A stretch of DNA of 5,265 nucleotides from Streptomyces speibonae (GTDB taxonomy: Bacteria > Actinomycetota > Actinomycetes > Streptomycetales > Streptomycetaceae). The notes beneath the pieces are model-generated. The model was not told the DNA's origin. It saw only the letters and a program-made list of their open reading frames with translations, and made no database searches. Below, one piece after another: positions 1 to 5,265 of the stretch (the stretch's first letter is position 1; each line of letters opens with the position of its first letter). The stretch lies in assembly GCA_000715605.1 (NCBI GenBank), contig KL568581.1, positions 19,503 through 24,767 on the forward strand. The letters run 5' to 3'. Made by a program: the position numbers and the translations under genes.

Positions 1-2888
1 CAGCCGCTCGTCGAGCCGCAGCCCTCGCAGATGTAGCAGGAGCCGGCCCGCTGCATCTTCGTACCGCAGGAGAAGCACAGCGGGGCGTCGGCCTGGATGC
101 CCAGCTGCATCTCGACCAGTTCCGCGCTGGTGTGGGCCTGCTGCGGGGCGGGCTTGGCCGCCTCGGCCTCGGCCTTCGGCGTGGAAACCGCCTTCAGCTC
201 CTGGGCCCGCGGCGCCGACTGGGCCAGCCCCTCCACGTCGAGTTCGTCGTCGGAGGGCTCGTACGAACCGGTCTCCAGGTGACGCTGGCGCTCCTCGGCG
301 GAGTGGATGCCGAGCGCTGAGCGCGTCTCGAAGGGCAGGAAGTCCAGCGCCAGGCGGCGGAAGATGTAGTCGACGATCGACTGCGCCATCCGCACGTCCG
401 GGTCGTCCGTCATACCGGCCGGCTCGAAGCGCATGTTGGTGAACTTCGAGACGTACGTCTCCAGCGGAACGCCGTACTGCAGGCCCACCGAGACGGCGAT
501 GGAGAAGGCGTCCATCATGCCCGCGAGGGTCGAGCCCTGCTTGGACATCTTCAGGAACACCTCGCCGAGACCGTCGTCCGGGTAGGAGTTGGCGGTCATG
601 TAGCCCTCGGCACCGCCGACCGTGAAGGACGTGGTGATGCCGGGACGGCCCTTGGGGAGACGCTTGCGGACGGGACGGTACTCGACCACCTTCTCGACCG
701 CCGCGCGGATCGTCTCCTCGGCCTTCTCCGTGACCTCGGCCTTCTCCTCCTCCTTCTTCTTGGCGGAGAGCGGCTGGCCGACCTTGCAGTTGTCGCGGTA
801 GATGGCGAGCGCCTTGACGCCCAGCTTCCAGGCCTCGAAGTAGATCTCCTCGACCTCCTCGACGGTCGCCGACTCCGGCATGTTGACCGTCTTGGAGATG
901 GCGCCGGAGATCCAGGGCTGGATCGCGGCCATCATGCGGACGTGGCCCATCGGGGAGATGGCACGCTCGCCCATGGCGCAGTCGAACACCTCGTAGTGCT
1001 CCGGCTTGAGACCGGGGGCGTCGATCACATTGCCCTGCTCGGCGATGTGGGCGACGATCGCCTCGATCTGCTCCTCCTGGTAGCCCAGGCGGCGCAGGGC
1101 CTGCGGGACGGTGCCGTTGACGATCTGCATCGAGCCGCCGCCGACGAGCTTCTTGAACTTCACCAGCGCCAGGTCGGGCTCGACGCCGGTGGTGTCGCAG
1201 GACATCGCCAGACCGATGGTGCCGGTCGGGGCGAGGACGGAGGCCTGGGAGTTGCGGAAGCCGTTCTTCTCACCGAGACGGACCACGTCCTGCCAGGCCT
1301 CGGTGGCGGCGGCCCACACCGGGGTGTCCAGGTCGTCCATGCGCACGGCCGTGCCGTTGGCGTCGGCGTGCTGCTTCATGACGCGCTTGTGGGCGTCGGC
1401 GTTGCGGGCGTAGCCGTCGTACGGGCCGACGATCGCGGCGAGTTCGGCGGAGCGGCGGTACGCCGTGCCCGTCATCAGGGAGGTGATGGCGCCGGCGAGG
1501 GCGCGGCCGCCGTCGGAGTCGTAGGCGTGACCGGTGGCCATCAGCAGGGCGCCGAGGTTGGCGTAGCCGATGCCGAGCTGGCGGAAGGCGCGGGTGTTCT
1601 CGCCGATCTTCCGGGTCGGGAAGTCCGCGAAGCAGATCGAGATGTCCATCGCGGTGATGACCAGCTCGACGACCTTCTGGAAGCGCTCGGTCTCGAAGGA
1701 CTGGTGGCCCTTGCCGTCGTCCTTGAGGAACTTCATCAGGTTCAGCGAGGCCAGGTTGCAGGACGTGTTGTCCAGGTGCATGTACTCGCTGCACGGGTTC
1801 GACGCGGTGATCCGGCCGGACTCGGGGCAGGTGTGCCAGTTGTTGATGACGCCGTCGTACTGGATGCCCGGGTCGGCGCAGGCCCACGCGGCCTCGGCGA
1901 TCTTGCGGAAGAGCTCCTTGGCGTCGACCTCCTCGATGACCTCGCCGGTCATCCGGGCGCGCAGGCCGAACTTGCCGCCCTTCTCGACCGCCTCCATGAA
2001 CTCGTCGTTCACGCGGACCGAGTTGTTGGCGTTCTGGTACTGGACGGAGGCGATGTCGTCGCCGCCCAGGTCCATGTCGAAGCCCGCGTCGCGCAGGACG
2101 CGGATCTTCTCCTCCTCCTTGACCTTGGTCTCGACGAAGTCCTCGATGTCCGGGTGGTCCACGTCCAGGACGACCATCTTGGCGGCGCGGCGGGTGGCGC
2201 CACCGGACTTGATCGTGCCGGCGGAGGCGTCGGCCCCGCGCATGAAGGAGACCGGGCCCGAGGCGTTGCCGCCGGAGGAGAGCAGTTCCTTGGAGGAACG
2301 GATCCGGGAGAGGTTCAGGCCGGCTCCGGAGCCGCCCTTGAAGATCATGCCCTCTTCCTTGTACCAGTCGAGGATCGACTCCATGGAGTCGTCGACGGAC
2401 AGGATGAAGCAGGCGGAGACCTGCTGGGGCTGAGGCGTGCCCACGTTGAACCACACGGGGCTGTTGAAGCTGAAGATCTGGTGCAGGAGGGCGTAGGCCA
2501 GCTCGTGCTCGAAGATCTCGGCGTCGGCGGGCGAGGCGAAGTACTTGTGGTCCTCTCCGGCCTTCCGGTACGTCTTCACGATGCGGTCGATGAGCTGCTT
2601 GAGGCTCACCTCGCGCTGCGGGGTGCCGACGGCGCCCCGGAAGTACTTGCTGGTGACGATGTTGACCGCGTTCACCGACCAGAAGTCGGGGAACTCGACG
2701 CCGCGCTGCTCGAAGTTGACCGAGCCGTCGCGCCAGTTGGTCATGACGACGTCACGGCGCTCCCAGGCCACCTCGTCGTACGGGTGGACTCCGGGGGTGG
2801 TGTGGATGCGCTCGACACGCAGTCCCTTGCCGGCCTTGTTGCCCTTGGCTCGGGAACTCCGTGCCGGACCGCTCGCCGTCTCTGTCAT
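1..2888 (-). CDS. nrdJ: Vitamin B12-dependent (class II) ribonucleoside-diphosphate reductase NrdJ, 3' end cut by window edge
   Basis: This enzyme reduces ribonucleotides to deoxyribonucleotides in the cytoplasm, using adenosylcobalamin to make the active-site thiyl radical; it needs no oxygen. 962 complete codons are visible, and codon 963 starts TG, probably the penultimate Cys of a C-terminus like that of other Streptomyces NrdJ. The catalytic set is intact: C160 and C377 (redox pair), C366 (thiyl cysteine) in the N364-P-C-S-E368 loop. The spacing of 11 from C366 to C377 matches, from memory, that of Thermotoga NrdJ. Other landmarks are PTGTIG at 554-559, SCDTTGVEPD at 563-572, a charged Lys/Glu linker at about 707-725, a TSCPD-type domain at about 745-850 (TANSYPDD at 765-772), an Ala/Glu/Pro-rich linker, and a cysteine-rich tail (C938-x2-C941, C951-x2-C954, C957). 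I see no N-terminal ATP cone. The ATG start follows GGGAGG and gives the N-terminus typical of Streptomyces NrdJ. It lies downstream of nrdR on the same strand. Confidence 0.97.
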   Translation of the reverse strand, partial: MTETASGPARSSRAKGNKAGKGLRVERIHTTPGVHPYDEVAWERRDVVMTNWRDGSVNFEQRGVEFPDFWSVNAVNIVTSKYFRGAVGTPQREVSLKQLIDRIVKTYRKAGEDHKYFASPADAEIFEHELAYALLHQIFSFNSPVWFNVGTPQPQQVSACFILSVDDSMESILDWYKEEGMIFKGGSGAGLNLSRIRSSKELLSSGGNASGPVSFMRGADASAGTIKSGGATRRAAKMVVLDVDHPDIEDFVETKVKEEEKIRVLRDAGFDMDLGGDDIASVQYQNANNSVRVNDEFMEAVEKGGKFGLRARMTGEVIEEVDAKELFRKIAEAAWACADPGIQYDGVINNWHTCPESGRITASNPCSEYMHLDNTSCNLASLNLMKFLKDDGKGHQSFETERFQKVVELVITAMDISICFADFPTRKIGENTRAFRQLGIGYANLGALLMATGHAYDSDGGRALAGAITSLMTGTAYRRSAELAAIVGPYDGYARNADAHKRVMKQHADANGTAVRMDDLDTPVWAAATEAWQDVVRLGEKNGFRNSQASVLAPTGTIGLAMSCDTTGVEPDLALVKFKKLVGGGSMQIVNGTVPQALRRLGYQEEQIEAIVAHIAEQGNVIDAPGLKPEHYEVFDCAMGERAISPMGHVRMMAAIQPWISGAISKTVNMPESATVEEVEEIYFEAWKLGVKALAIYRDNCKVGQPLSAKKKEEEKAEVTEKAEETIRAAVEKVVEYRPVRKRLPKGRPGITTSFTVGGAEGYMTANSYPDDGLGEVFLKMSKQGSTLAGMMDAFSIAVSVGLQYGVPLETYVSKFTNMRFEPAGMTDDPDVRMAQSIVDYIFRRLALDFLPFETRSALGIHSAEERQRHLETGSYEPSDDELDVEGLAQSAPRAQELKAVSTPKAEAEAAKPAPQQAHTSAELVEMQLGIQADAPLCFSCGTKMQRAGSCYICEGCGSTSG

Positions 2889-2892
2889 GCCG

Positions 2893-2898
2893 CCTCCC
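2893..2898 (-). promoter_or_regulatory. Ribosome binding site of nrdJ
   Basis: On the minus strand GGGAGG ends 4 nt before the ATG at 2888. The spacing is short but the match to the anti-Shine-Dalgarno sequence is strong, and no other good start lies nearby. It confirms the chosen start. A small hairpin (2904-2917) ends 5 nt upstream of it. Confidence 0.75.
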
Positions 2899-2903
2899 TG
2901 TAC

Positions 2904-2917
2904 GGGCGAAAACGCCC
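2904..2917 (-). other. Small hairpin just upstream of the nrdJ ribosome binding site
   Basis: Arms GGGCG and CGCCC pair perfectly around a four-base loop (UUUU in the mRNA sense). It sits 5 nt upstream of the nrdJ Shine-Dalgarno sequence, so in an nrdRJ transcript it could affect ribosome loading or mark an mRNA processing point. The pairing is seen in the sequence; any role is inference. Confidence 0.45.
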
Positions 2918-2962
2918 AAAAGTGCCCCGATTGTTCCCGTGGCACGGTGTTCTGTCTGGTGC

Positions 2963-2987
2963 TGCGGGCCCCACTCGCCTGCCCGCA
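2963..2987 (-). other. Intercistronic hairpin between nrdR and nrdJ
   Basis: Seven-base perfect arms, TGCGGGC and GCCCGCA, flank an 11 nt loop within the 164 bp nrdR-nrdJ spacer. No U-tract follows, so it is not a classical terminator. It could partly attenuate readthrough or protect an mRNA end. In such GC-rich DNA a stem of this size can also arise by chance. Confidence 0.35.
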
Positions 2988-3029
2988 ACAGGTCTTCTCA
3001 TCGCCGCCGCCCCGCCGGACCCCGCACCT

Positions 3030-3050
3030 GGCGTCCGGGGCCGGACCGCC
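3030..3050 (-). other. Hairpin directly after the nrdR stop codon
   Basis: GTCCG and CGGAC pair around a 4 nt loop. Three more G-C pairs (GGC with GCC) extend the stem past one bulged base. It begins 2 nt after the nrdR stop. It could be a weak terminator or mRNA stabiliser that sets the ratio of nrdR to nrdJ message. No U-tract is present, and function is inferred from position only. Confidence 0.35.
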
Positions 3051-3052
3051 GG

Positions 3053-3610
3053 TCAGCCGGCGGCGGGAGCGGGATCCTGGACCTGGACGGCCCCGTCGGA
3101 CCCGCTGTCGTCTTCCTGGCTCCCCGGGGCGGCTCCGCCGCCGCCCCCGTCGTCGTCCGCGGGCCGCTCCGCCCGCCGGAGTTCCCCGATCGCGGCCTCG
3201 AAGTCCTCGAGCGATTCGAACGCCCGGTAGACGGACGCGAACCGCAGATAGGCGACGAGGTCGAGCTCCTGCAACGGGCCGAGTATGGCCAGCCCCACGT
3301 CATGGGTGGTCAGCTCGGCGCTTCCGGTGGCCCGCACCGCTTCCTCGACCCGCTGGCCGAGCTGGGCGAGGGCGTCCTCGGTGACGGGCCGTCCCTGGCA
3401 GGCCTTGCGCACACCGTTGATGACCTTGGTGCGGCTGAACGGTTCGGTGACTCCGGACCGCTTGACCACCATGAGCGAACACGTCTCCACGGTCGTGAAA
3501 CGACGGGAGCAGTCCGGACACTGGCGGCGCCTGCGGATCGACGTGCCGTCGTCGGTCGTACGGCTGTCGACGACACGGCTGTCGGGGTGCCTGCAGAAGG
3601 GGCAGTGCAT
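3053..3610 (-). CDS. nrdR: Transcriptional repressor NrdR (zinc ribbon / ATP cone)
   Basis: NrdR is a nucleotide-sensing repressor that binds NrdR boxes in front of ribonucleotide reductase operons; in Streptomyces it controls both nrdRJ and the class Ia genes. The protein is 185 aa. An N-terminal zinc ribbon has C3-x2-C6 and C31-x2-C34, with the basic run RRRR at 26-29. An ATP-cone domain spans about 45-137 ([16 protein letters not shown] at 48-63, [13 protein letters not shown] at 127-139). The last 35 or so residues (about 151-185) are a low-complexity Asp/Gly/Ala/Ser tail, probably disordered and presumably lineage-specific. A TTG three codons upstream (3619) is also in frame, but it lies 1 nt from the AGGAGG and would add three residues before the canonical MHCPFC start, so the ATG is preferred. 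nrdJ follows after 164 bp on the same strand, consistent with an nrdRJ operon. Two NrdR boxes upstream indicate autoregulation. Confidence 0.97.
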   Translation of the reverse strand: MHCPFCRHPDSRVVDSRTTDDGTSIRRRRQCPDCSRRFTTVETCSLMVVKRSGVTEPFSRTKVINGVRKACQGRPVTEDALAQLGQRVEEAVRATGSAELTTHDVGLAILGPLQELDLVAYLRFASVYRAFESLEDFEAAIGELRRAERPADDDGGGGGAAPGSQEDDSGSDGAVQVQDPAPAAG

Positions 3611-3620
3611 GAATTCCAAC

Positions 3621-3626
3621 CCTCCT
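3621..3626 (-). promoter_or_regulatory. Ribosome binding site of nrdR (decides the start)
   Basis: A consensus AGGAGG on the minus strand lies 10 nt before the ATG at 3610 but only 1 nt before the in-frame TTG at 3619. The spacing therefore selects the ATG and the 185-residue protein. Confidence 0.8.
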
Positions 3627-3651
3627 CACAGCAGACACAATGGCCCCGCTG

Positions 3652-3669
3652 GGCCTCACGGGCCTCACG
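3652..3669. repeat. Tandem 9 bp direct repeat in the nrdR leader
   Basis: GGCCTCACG occurs twice head to tail with no gap; read on the nrdR strand this is CGTGAGGCC twice. It lies about 40-60 nt upstream of the nrdR start, between the NrdR boxes and the ribosome binding site, so it is probably within the 5' leader. Directly visible; no known role. Confidence 0.6.
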
Positions 3670-3717
3670 AAGCAGCACCAGCATATGCGATCGCGGAGGG
3701 CGTGGAGACCCGGGGGA

Positions 3718-3733
3718 CCACAACTTCTGGGCT
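3718..3733 (-). promoter_or_regulatory. NrdR box, nrdR-proximal copy
   Basis: On the nrdR strand the 16-mer is AGCCCAGAAGTTGTGG. It keeps the C-x-A-x-A-x-x-T-x-G core spacing of the NrdR-box consensus (acaCwAtATaTwGtgt) with one core mismatch (A for the second central base). It is a direct repeat of the distal box at 3749-3764, with exactly 15 bp between them. Centres are 31 bp apart, about three helical turns, which fits the tandem arrangement known for NrdR sites. Confidence 0.8.
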
Positions 3734-3748
3734 GCAACTGCAATCCAA

Positions 3749-3764
3749 CCACTAGATGTGGGGA
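3749..3764 (-). promoter_or_regulatory. NrdR box, nrdR-distal copy
   Basis: On the nrdR strand the 16-mer is TCCCCACATCTAGTGG. All core positions of the NrdR-box consensus (C, A, AT, T, G) are met. It is the better of the two copies and shares most positions with the proximal one. The 15 bp between the boxes include TTGGAT (3743-3748 on the minus strand), which is close to the actinobacterial -10 consensus TAGGAT. The promoter may therefore lie between or across the boxes, but I see no convincing -35, so the exact promoter is unresolved. Confidence 0.85.
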
Positions 3765-3782
3765 TTGGCTCATACATTCACG

Positions 3783-3852
3783 CTCTGCACGCGTGTCGCG
3801 CGCGTACCGCGGGGCCGGCGGGCCGGCGGCGCGCGCGACACGCGTGGCAGGG
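3783..3852. repeat. Long inverted repeat (17 bp perfect arms) between nrdR and lexA
   Basis: The arms CACGCGTGTCGCGCGCG (3788-3804) and CGCGCGCGACACGCGTG (3830-3846) are perfect reverse complements around a 25 nt spacer. The spacer can fold further: CCGC (3807-3810) with GCGG (3826-3829), and GGCC (3813-3816) with GGCC (3821-3824) around GGCG. Beyond the arms, CTCTG (3783-3787) pairs with CAGGG (3848-3852, one G-T pair) if G3847 is bulged. The element lies 23 bp from the distal NrdR box and about 240 bp upstream of the LexA box. Both predicted transcripts run away from it, so it is probably a DNA site, a terminator of an unseen transcript, or part of a small RNA. I do not recognise it. Confidence 0.85.
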
Positions 3853-4080
3853 GTCGCGCGAACGCGGAGATGCCGTGTCCGCGGCGAGGAGAGGACGTGC
3901 GGCTCCCGGAGAGGGCGGGCCCGCTCCCCGCGCCCGGGGGCGGCCGATGGCAGACTGGGGGCCGCAGCGCGGAGGCGGTCGCCTCGGCGGTGAGAGTACA
4001 ACAATCAGCCCGTTTGTCCGGCAGGGAGCGTGGCGACCAATACACGTCGCCGAGAGGTTGCGTACAGCAATTCGCGATTT
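3853..4080. other. GC-rich non-coding stretch upstream of the lexA promoter
   Basis: No gene can be supported in these roughly 230 bp. Open frames run through it into lexA, but from about 3990 they use codons rare in Streptomyces (AGA, GTA, ATA) and they would place the LexA operator inside coding sequence. A 10 bp palindrome, GCGGGCCCGC, is at 3915-3924. From about 3990 the sequence becomes clearly more AT-rich, which fits a promoter region. Confidence 0.6.
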
Positions 4081-4085
4081 TTCAC

Positions 4086-4101
4086 TCGAACGTGTGTTTG
4101 G
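4086..4101. promoter_or_regulatory. LexA box (SOS operator) of lexA
   Basis: TCGAACGTGTGTTTGG contains CGAACGTGTGTTTG, a full match to the actinobacterial SOS box CGAAC-R-N-N-Y-GTTYG. It lies 60 bp upstream of the lexA start and overlaps the proposed -35, as expected for autorepression by LexA. This is the only SOS box I see in the window. Confidence 0.93.
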
Positions 4102-4127
4102 CGCAACCTTTCGAAAGCATCTACCGT
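4098..4127 (+). promoter_or_regulatory. Probable lexA promoter
   Basis: TTGGCG (4098-4103) resembles a -35 and TACCGT (4122-4127) fits the TAnnnT -10 pattern, with an 18 bp spacer. The -35 overlaps the right half of the LexA box, so bound LexA would block RNA polymerase. The spacer contains a perfect 10 bp palindrome, CTTTCGAAAG (4108-4117). The predicted leader is about 25-30 nt. The call rests on motif and position. Confidence 0.55.
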
Positions 4128-4147
4128 TGTGCTGCAGGGAGACCATC

Positions 4148-4155
4148 GAGAGGGG
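4148..4155 (+). promoter_or_regulatory. Ribosome binding site of lexA
   Basis: GAGAGGGG ends 5 nt before a GTG codon at 4161. It supports this GTG over the in-frame ATG at 4236, which has no comparable site upstream. Confidence 0.65.
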
Positions 4156-4160
4156 CCGAC

Positions 4161-4940
4161 GTGACCACCACCGCTGACAGTGCCGCCATCACTGCCCAGG
4201 ACCGCTCCCAGGGCCGGCTCGAGCCGGTGCATGCGATGAACGAAGCCACGCATCCCGAGGGGCCCAAGCGCTCCCTGCCGGGACGGCCTCCCGGCATCCG
4301 GGCGGACAGCTCCGGACTCACCGACCGCCAGCGCCGGGTGATCGAGGTCATCAGGGACTCGGTGCAGCGACGGGGTTACCCGCCGTCGATGCGCGAGATC
4401 GGCCAGGCGGTCGGTCTCTCCAGCACCTCCTCGGTGGCCCACCAGCTCATGGCCCTCGAGCGCAAGGGCTTCCTGCGCCGCGACCCGCACCGTCCGCGCG
4501 CGTACGAGGTACGCGGCTCCGACCAGGCCGCGGCCGTCCAGCCCACCGACACCGCGGGGAAGCCCGCCGCGTCCTATGTGCCGCTGGTCGGCCGTATCGC
4601 CGCCGGTGGTCCGATCCTGGCCGAGGAGTCCGTCGAGGACGTCTTCCCCCTGCCCCGGCAACTCGTCGGCGACGGCGAACTGTTCGTGCTGAAGGTCGTG
4701 GGTGACTCCATGATCGAGGCCGCGATCTGTGACGGCGACTGGGTCACGGTCCGCCGCCAGCCGGTCGCCGAGAACGGCGACATCGTGGCGGCGATGCTCG
4801 ACGGCGAGGCGACCGTCAAGCGCTTCAAGCGCGAGGACGGCCATGTCTGGCTGCTCCCGCACAACGCGGCCTACGAGCCGATCCCCGGCGACGACGCGAC
4901 CATTCTGGGCAAGGTGGTGGCCGTACTGCGCCGCGTCTGA
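4161..4940 (+). CDS. lexA: SOS response repressor / autoprotease LexA
   Basis: LexA represses DNA-damage genes and cleaves itself when activated by RecA filaments. From the GTG start it has 259 residues. A Streptomyces-type N-terminal extension (about 1-52) precedes the winged-helix DNA-binding domain at about 53-118 ([33 protein letters not shown]; wing [15 protein letters not shown]). The peptidase S24 domain follows a linker at about 119-138. The cleavage site is A148-G149 in GRIAAGG, with catalytic S183 in GDSM and K220 in ATVKRF. The 35- and 37-residue spacings equal those of E. coli LexA (A84, S119, K156), so the enzyme looks active. The start is chosen from the ribosome binding site and similarity to Streptomyces LexA; M26 (ATG at 4236) is an alternative. 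The frame stays open upstream to 3756, but that would run through the operator. A LexA box upstream implies autoregulation. Confidence 0.97.
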   Translation: MTTTADSAAITAQDRSQGRLEPVHAMNEATHPEGPKRSLPGRPPGIRADSSGLTDRQRRVIEVIRDSVQRRGYPPSMREIGQAVGLSSTSSVAHQLMALERKGFLRRDPHRPRAYEVRGSDQAAAVQPTDTAGKPAASYVPLVGRIAAGGPILAEESVEDVFPLPRQLVGDGELFVLKVVGDSMIEAAICDGDWVTVRRQPVAENGDIVAAMLDGEATVKRFKREDGHVWLLPHNAAYEPIPGDDATILGKVVAVLRRV

Positions 4941-4947
4941 GCACGGC

Positions 4948-4963
4948 TCGGGGCAGGCCCCGA
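4948..4963. terminator. Small hairpin after lexA
   Basis: TCGGGG and CCCCGA pair perfectly around a CAGG loop, beginning 8 nt after the lexA stop. It may add to termination with the larger hairpin at 4985-5018. No U-tract follows, which is usual in Streptomyces but weakens the call. Confidence 0.4.
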
Positions 4964-4984
4964 CCCGCCGCCCCGCCCCTGACC

Positions 4985-5018
4985 GGACCCCGGGACCCCT
5001 GCGCCGGTTCCGGGGTCC
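4985..5018. terminator. Probable bidirectional terminator between lexA and the helicase gene
   Basis: GGACCCCGG (4985-4993) and CCGGGGTCC (5010-5018) are perfect 9 bp arms. Inward, a G-T pair and three Watson-Crick pairs lengthen the stem to 13 bp with an 8 nt loop. It lies between two convergent genes, 44 nt past the lexA stop and 22 nt past the helicase stop, so it can serve both strands. There is no T-run on either side. Confidence 0.7.
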
Positions 5019-5040
5019 TGTGCTGCCCGGGCCCGCAGGC

Positions 5041-5265
5041 TCACTGCCCCTCTGCGTCGGCCTCCGTCCGCTTCGCCGCCGCGTCGATCGCGGCCAGCGA
5101 CCTGCGGACCTGGTTGCGGTCCGTCGTGTACCAGAAGTCGGGCAGCGAAGCCTTCAGATAGCTCCCGTAGCGCGCGGTGGCCAGTCGCTGGTCCAGCACG
5201 GCCACCACACCCCGGTCGCCCGAGGCGCGTACGAGACGGCCGGCGCCCTGCGCCATGAGCAGCGC
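5041..5265 (-). CDS. C-terminal fragment of a DinG/XPD-like superfamily 2 ATP-dependent DNA helicase (5' part outside window)
   Basis: Only the last 74 residues are present; the frame runs off the right edge. The fragment opens with ALLMAQGAGRLVR followed by DRGVVAVLDQR. This is helicase motif VI of the DinG/YoaA/XPD group, with the Q-x-x-GR-x-x-R pattern whose arginines contact ATP, followed by the usual D-x-R. The rest (YGSYLKASLPDFWYTTD, then an Ala/Glu-rich end) is typical of the C-terminus in actinobacterial members. The Walker motifs and any iron-sulfur cysteines are outside the window, so the subfamily cannot be fixed. It converges on lexA with a shared terminator. Members of this family unwind DNA during repair, and in some bacteria are SOS-controlled; its own promoter is not visible here. 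Confidence 0.88.
   Translation of the reverse strand, partial: ALLMAQGAGRLVRASGDRGVVAVLDQRLATARYGSYLKASLPDFWYTTDRNQVRRSLAAIDAAAKRTEADAEGQ

Noticed and set aside
2937..2947. CCGTG-G-CACGG dyad in the nrdR-nrdJ spacer as a second operator
   Set aside because: Only 5 bp arms, no match to NrdR or LexA boxes, and no promoter elements around it.
942..3230. 762-codon plus-strand open frame antisense to nrdJ and nrdR
   Set aside because: It mirrors the coding frames of two clearly identified genes. Long antisense open frames are expected in very GC-rich codon-biased DNA, and the translation is a Val/Gly/Ala/Asp/Leu-rich string without a recognisable domain.
3310..3686. Possible upstream ORF on the minus strand from the ATG within GCATATGC ([21 protein letters not shown]...)
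   Set aside because: No ribosome binding site, and it does not stop before nrdR but continues out of frame through it, so it is a shadow frame, not a leader peptide.
3611..3780. Cobalamin riboswitch ahead of the nrdRJ operon
   Set aside because: B12 riboswitches are known for the class Ia nrd operon of Streptomyces, not nrdRJ. I see no B12-box-like sequence or long structured leader here.
3756..4160. In-frame upstream extension of lexA, including a GTG at 3897 preceded by GAGGAGAGG
   Set aside because: It would place the LexA operator and promoter inside the gene, cross the large inverted repeat if begun at 3756, and use rare codons near 3990-4080. LexA homologues start near the GTG at 4161.
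3950..4177. 75-codon open frame ([10 protein letters not shown]...) covering the lexA promoter and overlapping its start
   Set aside because: No ribosome binding site, rare codons, no recognised domain, and it runs through the SOS box.

Overview
The window is very GC-rich, and its coding strands show strong G/C bias at third codon positions. All four genes resemble Streptomyces proteins, so the source is almost certainly a Streptomyces or a very close actinomycete. The gene order nrdJ - nrdR - (divergent) lexA - helicase is, from memory, the order in Streptomyces chromosomes such as S. coelicolor. This reads as core chromosome. I see no integrase, insertion sequence, CRISPR array, tRNA or other sign of transfer.

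Layout. From the left edge to 2888, minus strand: nrdJ, the B12-dependent class II ribonucleotide reductase, complete except for its last codon or two. 2889-3052: a 164 bp spacer holding three small hairpins and the nrdJ ribosome binding site. 3053-3610, minus strand: nrdR, the zinc-ribbon/ATP-cone repressor of ribonucleotide reductase genes, very probably the first gene of an nrdRJ operon. 3611-4160: a 550 bp divergent control region. On the nrdR side it has two tandem 16 bp NrdR boxes whose centres are 31 bp apart. In the middle is an unexplained 17 bp perfect inverted repeat. On the lexA side is a full match to the actinobacterial LexA box overlapping a likely promoter. 4161-4940, plus strand: lexA, the SOS repressor, with an intact self-cleavage site and Ser/Lys dyad. 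4941-5040: a convergent intergenic region with two hairpins, the larger a probable shared terminator. 5041 to the right edge, minus strand: the C-terminal end of a DinG/XPD-like helicase.

How they work together. NrdJ makes deoxyribonucleotides without oxygen, using adenosylcobalamin. NrdR senses the ATP/dATP state and represses its own operon through the boxes in front of nrdR. LexA represses its own gene through the SOS box and is released when DNA damage triggers self-cleavage. The cluster therefore puts DNA precursor supply, its repressor, the DNA-damage repressor and a repair-type helicase side by side, with two autoregulatory circuits in one divergent intergenic region.

No wholly new system is evident. 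The part least explained by known genes is the long inverted repeat at about 3783-3852, which lies outside the transcripts predicted from either flanking promoter.
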